A stretch of 14,711 bases of DNA, taken from positions 1 through 14,711 of the forward strand of contig JAFAWZ010000079.1 of NCBI GenBank assembly GCA_019241495.1, given 5' to 3'. Position 1 is the stretch's first letter. Each line of letters begins with the position of its first letter. This DNA comes from Acidimicrobiales bacterium (GTDB lineage Bacteria; Actinomycetota; Acidimicrobiia; Acidimicrobiales; Palsa-688). Below, in pieces: positions 7,479-13,568 of the stretch. The notes under the pieces were generated by a model. That model searched no databases, was not told the origin of the DNA, and was given only the letters and a program-made list of their open reading frames with translations. The position numbers were made by a program, and so were the translations under genes.

Positions 7479-8420
7479 GTGATCGTTGCACTCGCCGGTG
7501 GGGTGGGAGCGGCCCGCATGCTGCGTGGCCTGGTCGCGGTGGTGCCCCCCGAGACCATTACCGCCGTCGTCAACACCGGCGACGACACCGTCATGCACGG
7601 TTTGCACATCAGCCCTGACCTCGACACGGTCACCTACACGCTGGCCGGGATGATCAACCCGGAGACCGGGTGGGGCCTGCGGGACGAGACCTGGTCGGCG
7701 ATGGCCGAGCTGCGCGCCTACAGCGAAGGTCGGCTGGCCTGGTTCAACCTGGGCGATCGTGACCTTGGCACCCATCTCTACCGGACGTCCCGGCTGTCCG
7801 AAGGGGCGTCGCTGAGCGAGGTCACCCACGAGATCGCCCGCCGCTGGAGCGTCGGGGTGCGGCTCCGGCCCATGTCGGACCAACGGGTCGAGACCCGCGT
7901 GGTCATCGACGACGGCGCCCCCGAGGGCCGGGAGATCGGCTTCCAGGAGTACTTCGTCGGCCACCACCACGACGTGGCAGTCCGGGCCGTCCGTTTCGCC
8001 GGTGTCGAGTCGGCCCCCGCCGCGCCTGGTGTCCTGGGGGCCATCGCCAGCGCCGAGCGCATCATCATCTGCCCATCGAATCCAATCGTGTCGATCGGCC
8101 CGATCCTGGCGACCGGCGCCATCGGCGACGCGGTTCGGGCCCGTCGCCTCGACACGGTCGCCGTGTCGCCGATCATCGCCGGCCAGGCCCTCAAGGGGCC
8201 CGCCGACCGGATGCTGACCGAGCTCGGCCACGAGGCATCGGTAGTCGGCGTGGCCCGAATGTGGGCCCCCTACGCGGCCACGCTCGTCATCGACGAGGCC
8301 GACGCGGGGCGGGCGAGGGAAGTCGAGGAGGCCGGCATGGCGGCGGTGGTGACCCCGACGGTCATGACCGGGCCGAGGGAGTCGGCCGCTCTCGGCGGGG
8401 TGGTGTTGGGGGCGGCGTGA
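7479..8420 (+). CDS. cofD: CofD/FbiA, phospholactate or phosphoenolpyruvate transferase of F420 biosynthesis
   Basis: CofD joins the deazaflavin Fo to a phosphorylated three-carbon acid from a GDP-activated donor. In actinobacteria the donor is the phosphoenolpyruvate form, which yields dehydro-F420-0. The 313-residue length is normal. Visible motifs are GGVGAAR (7-13), NTGDD (32-36), HISPDLDTVTYTLAG (43-57), WFNLGDRDLGTH (88-99), which contacts the deazaflavin/GDP pocket in the family, and CPSNPIVSIGPIL from residue 198. The GTG at 7479 places the glycine-rich loop at the expected position, with AGGG 7 nt upstream. The stop overlaps the cofE start as GTGA, so the two are translationally coupled. 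The start lies within about 26 nt of, or overlaps, the divergent GT4 gene, so a promoter would have to lie inside that gene. In mycobacteria the orthologue is fbiA. Confidence 0.95.
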   Translation: MIVALAGGVGAARMLRGLVAVVPPETITAVVNTGDDTVMHGLHISPDLDTVTYTLAGMINPETGWGLRDETWSAMAELRAYSEGRLAWFNLGDRDLGTHLYRTSRLSEGASLSEVTHEIARRWSVGVRLRPMSDQRVETRVVIDDGAPEGREIGFQEYFVGHHHDVAVRAVRFAGVESAPAAPGVLGAIASAERIIICPSNPIVSIGPILATGAIGDAVRARRLDTVAVSPIIAGQALKGPADRMLTELGHEASVVGVARMWAPYAATLVIDEADAGRAREVEEAGMAAVVTPTVMTGPRESAALGGVVLGAA

Positions 8421-9112
8421 CCATCAGCCTGATCCCGGTCCAGGGCATGCCGGAGATCCACCCCGGCGACGATCTCGGCCGCCTGATCGCGGAACGAACC
8501 GAGCTCCGCGACGGCGACGTGGTCGTGGTCACCCAGAAAGTCGTGTCGAAGGCGGAGGGCCGGTTGATCCAGGTCGACCCCGACGACCCGCTGTCGCACA
8601 AGGCCGTGGTCGAGCAGGAGGCGGTGCGCATCTTGCGCCGGCGGGGCGACCTGATCATGACCGAGACGTCCCATGGCTTCGTGTGTGCCAACTCCGGGGT
8701 CGACCTGTCCAACATGGAGCGCGGGTGGGCCGCTCTCCTCCCGCTCGACCCCGATCGCTCGGCCCGCCGCATCCGCGACAGCCTGCGGGCCCGGGCGGCG
8801 GTGGCCGTGGGGGTGGTGGTGTCCGACACGTTCGGGCGTACCTGGCGCGTCGGCGTCACTGATGTCGCCATCGGTACGGCCGGGGTGGCAGCCGTGGTCG
8901 ACCTGCGCGGCGGCGTCGATGGGCTGGGCCGGGTGCTCGAAGTCACCCAGGTGTGCGTGGCCGACGAACTGGCCAGCGCGGCGGAGCTGGTCATGGGGAA
9001 GTCGGCCGGCGTACCGGCGGCGGTGGTGCGCGGCGTCGACCCGGCCTGGCTGCGGGAGTCGTCGGTGCGCACCGAGGTCGTCAGGCCCTACCGGGAAGAC
9101 CTGTTTCGCTGA
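8417..9112 (+). CDS. cofE: CofE, coenzyme F420-0:L-glutamate ligase (single-domain)
   Basis: CofE adds gamma-linked glutamates to F420-0 using GTP. The start GTG 8417 overlaps the cofD stop by 4 bp. The 231-residue protein shows the family blocks VVVTQKVVSKAEGR (36-49), ETSHGFVCANSGVDLSN in the middle, and SDTFGRTWRVGVTDVAIG, where the motif region binds metal and nucleotide. Mycobacterial FbiB is about twice as long because a C-terminal FMN-dependent domain, which reduces dehydro-F420-0, is fused to the ligase. That domain is absent here and the protein ends cleanly at EDLFR. The reductase must be encoded elsewhere, or another C3 donor is used. The last 32 bp overlap the 3' end of the convergent epimerase-like gene. 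Confidence 0.95.
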   Translation: MTISLIPVQGMPEIHPGDDLGRLIAERTELRDGDVVVVTQKVVSKAEGRLIQVDPDDPLSHKAVVEQEAVRILRRRGDLIMTETSHGFVCANSGVDLSNMERGWAALLPLDPDRSARRIRDSLRARAAVAVGVVVSDTFGRTWRVGVTDVAIGTAGVAAVVDLRGGVDGLGRVLEVTQVCVADELASAAELVMGKSAGVPAAVVRGVDPAWLRESSVRTEVVRPYREDLFR

Positions 9113-10019
9113 GCCATTCGATCACCGCAGCCGTCCCCTCGTCGAGCGCCGTCCACGGCTTCCAACCCAGGTGGATGGCGGCTCGCCCCGGGTCGAGGCT
9201 GACCCGGCGTGGCTCCCCCGGCCGGGCCGGCGCCACCGCGGCGGGCCGCTCGACGCCCGCGTGGGCGGCCATCACCCGGTAGAGCTCGTTGACGCTTGTC
9301 TGGACACCGGTCCCCACGTTGAGCACCAGTCCCCCACCGCGCTCCGCGGCGCGTGCAAAGGCATCCACCACGTCGTCCACGTATACGAAGTCCCGGGTGT
9401 GGGACCCGTCGCCGAGGATGGTGCACGGCTCGCCGGCCAACAGCCGGGCGGCGAACTCCCCCACCACGCCCTGGCCGCCTCCCCGCGGGCCGTACACGTT
9501 GGAAAGAGCCAGGGCGGTGAACTCCAGGTTGTGCACGTCGCGGTAGGCGACGAGGTAGTCGGCCAGCGCCTTCTTGGCCAGGCCCTCGGGTGACACCGGA
9601 TGTTGAGGGTGAGACTCCTTGACCGGAAGCTCGGCCGGTTCGAGGTTGCCGTAGATGCTGGCCGCCGAGGCGAACACGACCTTCTTGGCCTGGCTCTCGC
9701 GGGCGGCCTCCAACACCCGGAGCGAGCCGATCAGGTTGGTGTCCGCTTCGAGCACTGCATCGGGGAGGCCGTACCGGGCAGCGAGGTGGAAGACCACGTC
9801 CGGGTGGCAGCGCTCCATGAGACCGAGCAGGTCGGGAGACCGGATATCGAGCTGGTGGAACGACAACCGGCCGTTGCGGCTGCGGCGCGCCTCCCCGAGG
9901 TTCGAGAGGGATCCGGCGGAGAGATCGTCCACTGCGTCGACGTGGTGGCCCTCCGCGAGGAGGCGGTCGACCAGGCTCGAGCCGATGAAGCCGGCCCCGC
10001 CTGTGACAAGCGCCTTCAA
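9081..10019 (-). CDS. NAD-dependent epimerase/dehydratase homologue with catalytic Tyr replaced by Glu
   Basis: This extended-SDR protein of 312 residues resembles UDP-glucose 4-epimerase-like enzymes. It has the NAD motif GGAGFIGS (7-14), DAVDDLSAGSLSNL (28-41), FHLAAR (77-82), SIYG (121-124), NVYGPRGGGQGVVGEFA and DGSHTRDFVYVDDVVDAF. In this family the active site is YxxxK, usually within SPYGxxK. Here residues 143-149 read SPEGLAK, so Lys149 is kept but position 145 is Glu (codon at 9587-9585, GAG on the minus strand). The Ser/Thr of the triad is also not obvious in ASAASIYG. The fold should still bind NAD and a nucleotide sugar, but classical 4-keto chemistry is doubtful. The start is TTG 10019, 10 bp after the stop of the nucleotidyltransferase gene; a longer upstream frame lies inside that gene and is not conserved-looking. 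Confidence 0.85.
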   Translation of the reverse strand: MKALVTGGAGFIGSSLVDRLLAEGHHVDAVDDLSAGSLSNLGEARRSRNGRLSFHQLDIRSPDLLGLMERCHPDVVFHLAARYGLPDAVLEADTNLIGSLRVLEAARESQAKKVVFASAASIYGNLEPAELPVKESHPQHPVSPEGLAKKALADYLVAYRDVHNLEFTALALSNVYGPRGGGQGVVGEFAARLLAGEPCTILGDGSHTRDFVYVDDVVDAFARAAERGGGLVLNVGTGVQTSVNELYRVMAAHAGVERPAAVAPARPGEPRRVSLDPGRAAIHLGWKPWTALDEGTAAVIEWLSETGLPGRA

Positions 10020-10029
10020 CGGGGCGCTC

Positions 10030-10962
10030 TCAACCCGGGAGCCGGCCGCCCGAAACCACCGTGCCCGGCTCGACGACGAACCCCTCACCCACCACTGTGA
10101 GATCGAGGATCCGGCAGCCCCGGCCGATGCGCGCCTTTTGGCCCACGATCGAGTCTCTAACCTCGGCTCCCGCCTCGATCTGGGCCCCGTCCATGATGAC
10201 GGAACCACACACCGTGGCGGCCTCGTCGACGAACACTCCGGCACCGAGCACGACCCCGTCGTCTGCGTAATCCAGGTTCGCCGCCAGGTAGGTGGCGGGC
10301 GTGCCGGCGTCGAGCCAGGCCGCGTCGGAGGCCATGGCGAAGAGCCGCCCTTCGGCGACCATCTGCGGGAAGGTCTCGCGCTCGATGGACACCCGCCGGC
10401 CCTCGGGGATGCGGTCGACCACAGACGGCTCGAGCACGTATGTTCCGGCGTTGATCAGGTTGGTGGGGGCCTCCTCCGGGCGGGGCTTCTCGATGAAGGC
10501 CACCACCCGGCCGGTCTCATCGGTGGGCACCACGCCGAAGCGGGAGGGGTCGTCGACCGGTGTGAGGGCGATGGTCGCCTCGGCTGAGCGGTCCCGGTGG
10601 AAGCGCACCAGCGAGGTCACGTCGAGTTCGGTCAGGACGTCGCCGTTGACGACCAGAAAAGGGTCGGTGAGCGAAGCGGTCCGAGCGGCGTATCCGATCG
10701 CTCCCGCCGTGTCGAGCGGCGAATCCTCGACCACGTACTTCAGTGCCACCCCGGCGCAAACCCCGCCAGGGTAGGCCTCCAGGAACGCGTCGGGCCGGTA
10801 ACCGAGGGAGAGTATGGCCTCGTCGACGCCGTGGCCCGCCAGCCAGTGGACGACCCGCTCGAGCATGGGGCGCCCCCCCACGGGCAGCATCTGCTTCGGC
10901 GTCCTCAAGGTCAAGGGACGCAAGCGCGTGCCCTCACCCCCGACGAGGACTATTGCCTTCAC
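10030..10962 (-). CDS. Sugar-1-phosphate nucleotidyltransferase, probably mannose-1-phosphate guanylyltransferase
   Basis: The enzyme probably makes GDP-mannose (or another NDP-sugar) from the sugar 1-phosphate and NTP in the cytoplasm. The 310-residue protein has GGEGTRLRPLT (8-18), TPKQMLP (21-27), VVNGDVL (104-110), the FIEKP block (156-160), LINAGTYVLEP and WLDAGTPATYL (216-226). A left-handed beta-helix tail follows, with residues such as GVFVDEAATVCGSVIMDGA. It is somewhat shorter than the mycobacterial GDP-mannose pyrophosphorylase ManB, as I remember it, by loss of part of the C-terminal helix repeats. Start GTG 10962 lies 12 bp after the upstream stop, so it belongs to the same transcript. 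A neighbour that makes GDP-6-deoxysugar supports GDP-mannose as product, but glucose-1-phosphate specificity (UTP or dTTP) cannot be excluded from sequence. Confidence 0.85.
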   Translation of the reverse strand: MKAIVLVGGEGTRLRPLTLRTPKQMLPVGGRPMLERVVHWLAGHGVDEAILSLGYRPDAFLEAYPGGVCAGVALKYVVEDSPLDTAGAIGYAARTASLTDPFLVVNGDVLTELDVTSLVRFHRDRSAEATIALTPVDDPSRFGVVPTDETGRVVAFIEKPRPEEAPTNLINAGTYVLEPSVVDRIPEGRRVSIERETFPQMVAEGRLFAMASDAAWLDAGTPATYLAANLDYADDGVVLGAGVFVDEAATVCGSVIMDGAQIEAGAEVRDSIVGQKARIGRGCRILDLTVVGEGFVVEPGTVVSGGRLPG

Positions 10963-10974
10963 GGTTGGGGAGCT

Positions 10975-11730
10975 TCAGCCCTTGGCCGTGGTGGACGGGG
11001 TCGGAACCGTGGTGGCCCCGGTGGCCGGCGCCGTCGTGGTGGTCGTCGTCTGTGACGCCTGGATCTTCTTCAGCGCGTCTTGGACCGAGGTGGGGGGGAC
11101 CGGGATCTTCGCGGTATCGGACGAGGGAACGAAGGCGATGGTCAGCATCTCGTCGTTGGCGAGGGGGACATTGCGGGGGTCCAGCTTCGGGAGCTGGTTC
11201 TTGGAGCCGTCATAGAGCTGGCCCGCCTGGTCGCCCACGTAAGCGAACTGCTTCACGTAGACGTGGCCCGGCTTGCCCTCGCAGGACTCGCCGTCTTGGT
11301 ACAGGTGGCCCCCGGGCACCTTCAGCTCGGCCGCGTTGAGCGTCATGCCGACCGCACTGGCGAACTTGCCGAGCGTGGCATTCTTGCCGGCCGAGGCCTT
11401 CACGGTTGGGGCGATGTCGATGATCCCCTCCGTCCGGGTGGTGATGCCCTCGGGGTCAGCGGACTTGATGCTGATGGCGGGCAGGAACTGCCCGCAGGCA
11501 TACACCGCGTACCCCTCGTTCCAGACGGTGCCGACAGTGGGTGGGGTGCCGCCGGCGTTGTTGATCAGACCGAGTCGGCGGTCGCGGCTCGTCCATGTGG
11601 CTAGGACACCGAGGACGACGATGAGGGCAATGATCCCGAAGTAACCCCAGGGCGTGGTGCGCCGGTAGGTCCGACCCCCGCCGATGCGCACGGCGCGAGC
11701 GACTTTCTTGCTGGAGGAGGCTTTGCCCAT
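10975..11730 (-). CDS. Single-pass membrane protein with extracytoplasmic domain and Thr-rich tail, unknown function
   Basis: I do not know the function. The 251-residue protein has a basic N-terminus (GKASSSKKVARAVR), one membrane segment at about 29-46 (GYFGIIALIVVLGVLATW) and then an outside domain with two cysteines (in YACGQFLP and ESCEGKPG) that could form a disulfide. AGKNATLGKF and MLTIAFVPSSDTAKIPVP are distinctive blocks. The last 30 or so residues are a low-complexity Thr/Ala/Pro tail (TTTTTTAPATGATTVP), a possible O-mannosylation target. Similar membrane-anchored actinobacterial proteins come to mind in which the matching blocks carry several histidines (HW, GIHxH, HIHP); here those positions are non-histidine. 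This comparison is from memory. ATG 11730 is chosen because the frame farther upstream lies antisense-like within the GT2 gene. It sits between the WbbL-like and nucleotidyltransferase genes in one run, which suggests an envelope role. Confidence 0.82.
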   Translation of the reverse strand: MGKASSSKKVARAVRIGGGRTYRRTTPWGYFGIIALIVVLGVLATWTSRDRRLGLINNAGGTPPTVGTVWNEGYAVYACGQFLPAISIKSADPEGITTRTEGIIDIAPTVKASAGKNATLGKFASAVGMTLNAAELKVPGGHLYQDGESCEGKPGHVYVKQFAYVGDQAGQLYDGSKNQLPKLDPRNVPLANDEMLTIAFVPSSDTAKIPVPPTSVQDALKKIQASQTTTTTTAPATGATTVPTPSTTAKG

Positions 11731-11753
11731 CGCGTGGGACAGGGTAGCGGGGT

Positions 11754-12629
11754 TCAGGTACCTAGCCCAGCCAGCAAGCGGCGGGCTGCAACGACCCCGA
11801 GGCGGGCCATCAGCCCGACGAATACGACCGGCAGGGCAGCCCGGCGGGCGCCGGTGCTCGTCCTCCAGGCGAAGCGCCACATGGACCGGTGATGGGCGGC
11901 CAGCATCCGGTATGGGTGCAGGTCGGCCGACACCCCCTGGGTGTGGACCACTTCGGCAGCCGGCTCGTAGCCGATCTGCCACCCGGCCCTCCCGAGGCGC
12001 CAGCACAGGTCCACGTCCTCCATGTACATGAAGTAGGAGGGGTCGAACCCTCCCACCGCGTCCCATGCCTGGCGGCGGATCAGAAGGCACGCCCCCGAGA
12101 TCCAATCCACCGTGGCCCGCTCGCCATGGTCCCAGTCGAGGAGGCGGTAGCGCCGGGTGAACCGGTTGCGAGGGGCTACCTGCCCGAGCAGGCCGTGCCC
12201 GAAGGCATCGACCAGGTCGGGGAAGGTCCGGGCGGAGGGGTACAAGGAGCCGTCCGGGTTGGCGATTCGCGGGCCGGCGGCCCCGAGTCGGGGATCGGAG
12301 TCCAGCCAGGCGGCCAGAGCCTGGACCGTTCCCTTCTTGACATCCAGGTCGGGGTTGCACACGAGGAGATAGGTCGCTCCGGCCACGGCGGGGTCGGCCG
12401 CTCCCTTGTTGGCTGCTCTGCCGTAGCCCAGGTTGGCCCCGCTGTCGATCCAGACCACCCCGGCGTCCTCGGCAACCAGCCGGGAGTCGTCACAGGATGC
12501 GTTGTCCACGACCACCACCTGGTCCAGCCCTTCGGCGGCCAGGGAGCGCAGGCAGGCCGGCAAGTGCGAGGCGGCGTTGTAGTTGACGACGATGGCGGCC
12601 ACCGGGCCGGGCCGGTTCACCTGAACCAT
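11754..12629 (-). CDS. wbbL: WbbL-like GT2 glycosyltransferase (probable rhamnosyltransferase)
   Basis: This GT2 enzyme of 291 residues resembles WbbL, which in mycobacteria transfers L-rhamnose from dTDP-rhamnose to decaprenyl-diphospho-GlcNAc to form the arabinogalactan linkage unit. Motifs are AAIVVNYNAASHLP (11-24), VVVVDNASCDDS (38-49), SGANLGYGRAANKGA (63-77), the DXD-type CNPDLD (91-96), VDWISGACLLIRR (174-186) and MEDVDLCWR (203-211). The C-terminal 40 residues are basic and amphipathic and could attach to the membrane. Start ATG 12629 has AGGGG only 3 nt upstream, and that site comes from the 13-bp tandem duplication just before the gene. The placement in the run with the nucleotidyltransferase gene matches manB-wbbL1 in M. 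tuberculosis. Exact donor and acceptor are inferred, since the WbbL-type family also holds other hexosyltransferases. Confidence 0.82.
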   Translation of the reverse strand: MVQVNRPGPVAAIVVNYNAASHLPACLRSLAAEGLDQVVVVDNASCDDSRLVAEDAGVVWIDSGANLGYGRAANKGAADPAVAGATYLLVCNPDLDVKKGTVQALAAWLDSDPRLGAAGPRIANPDGSLYPSARTFPDLVDAFGHGLLGQVAPRNRFTRRYRLLDWDHGERATVDWISGACLLIRRQAWDAVGGFDPSYFMYMEDVDLCWRLGRAGWQIGYEPAAEVVHTQGVSADLHPYRMLAAHHRSMWRFAWRTSTGARRAALPVVFVGLMARLGVVAARRLLAGLGT

Positions 12630-12631
12630 TC

Positions 12632-12657
12632 GCCCCTAAACCATGCCCCTAAACCAT
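12632..12657. repeat. Perfect 13-bp tandem duplication at a stop/start junction
   Basis: GCCCCTAAACCAT occurs at 12632-12644 and again at 12645-12657. It spans the end of the UDP-glucuronate decarboxylase gene and the short spacer before the GT2 gene. Because 13 is not a multiple of three, the duplication shifts the frame. The decarboxylase now ends at TAG within the left copy (12638-12636). Confidence 0.9.
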
Positions 12658-13568
12658 GCGATGGTGCGGGCCAGGCCCTCCTTCACCGGGGTGGTCGCCT
12701 CCCAGCCCAGCACGGTGCTGGCCAGGGTGAGGTCGGGACGGCGCTGCGACGGGTCGTCCGCGGGACGGTCCCGGAACTCGATGGGCGAAGATGATCCGGA
12801 CAGCTCCAGGGTCATCTCGGCCAGCTCGAGCATGGTCAGCTCCTCGTCGTTGCCGACGTTGACCGGACCGGTGCAACCCGAGTCCAGGAGGGCGAGCAAG
12901 CCTCTTACCTCGTCCTCCACGTAACAGAGGCTGCGGGTCTGGGTACCGTCCCCGTAGACCGTGAGCGGCTCCCCCTTGAGGGCCTGGGTGACGAAGTTCG
13001 ACACGACCCGCCCGTCGTCGGGGCGCATCATGGGCCCGTAGGTGTTGAAGATGCGGGCCAGGCGCACCTCCAGCCCGTAGCGGCGGCGGTACGCCATGGT
13101 CAGGGCCTCGCCGAAGCGCTTGGCCTCGTCGTAGACCGACCGGACCCCTACCGGGTTGACGTTGCCCCAGTACGACTCGGGCTGGGGGTGCACGGCCGGC
13201 TCGCCGTAGACCTCGCTCGTCGAGGCCTGCAAGAAACGGGCTCCGCTCGCTCGAGCTACCTCCAGGAGGTTGGCCACCCCGCGCGACCCTACTTCGAGGA
13301 TCTCGAGGGCCAATGGGCCGAAGTCGGCCGGCGACGCCGGGCAGGCCAGGTTGATCACCGCGTCGAAGCGGCCCTGGACCGGCACGTGGCGGGCCACGTC
13401 CGCCTCCACGAAGGTCAGGCCCCGTTTGGTCAGAGGCTCGACGTTGCCGGCCGAGCCGGTGAGGAGATTGTCGACGCAGACGACCTCGTCGCCCCGCTCC
13501 AGGAGGAGGGCGCACATGTGGGCGCCTATGAAGCCGGCGCCGCCCGCGACGAGGATCCGACTCGGCAT
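12636..13568 (-). CDS. UDP-glucuronate decarboxylase (UDP-xylose synthase) family SDR
   Basis: The enzyme converts UDP-glucuronate to UDP-xylose through NAD-bound 4-keto chemistry. The 310-residue protein shows GGAGFIGAH (9-17), NLACPASP (73-80), ASTSEVYGEPAVHPQPESYW (115-134), NVNPVGVRSVYDEAKR with catalytic Tyr146 and Lys150, and FNTYGPMMRPDDGRVVSNFV. The NLACPASP and ESYWGNVNP signatures separate this family from plain 4-epimerases. The ATG overlaps the stop of the UDP-glucose dehydrogenase gene as TGATG, so consecutive steps are translationally coupled. The C-terminus reads AWFRGMV and appears reset by the tandem duplication; removing one copy would give AWFRGEWFR and a stop inside the next gene. 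Confidence 0.9.
   Translation of the reverse strand: MPSRILVAGGAGFIGAHMCALLLERGDEVVCVDNLLTGSAGNVEPLTKRGLTFVEADVARHVPVQGRFDAVINLACPASPADFGPLALEILEVGSRGVANLLEVARASGARFLQASTSEVYGEPAVHPQPESYWGNVNPVGVRSVYDEAKRFGEALTMAYRRRYGLEVRLARIFNTYGPMMRPDDGRVVSNFVTQALKGEPLTVYGDGTQTRSLCYVEDEVRGLLALLDSGCTGPVNVGNDEELTMLELAEMTLELSGSSSPIEFRDRPADDPSQRRPDLTLASTVLGWEATTPVKEGLARTIAWFRGMV

Noticed and set aside
5848..7482. Open plus-strand frame of 544 codons across two GT4 genes
   Set aside because: It runs in another frame through the end of one GT4 gene and antisense through the next, and shows no recognisable domain, only low-complexity residues.
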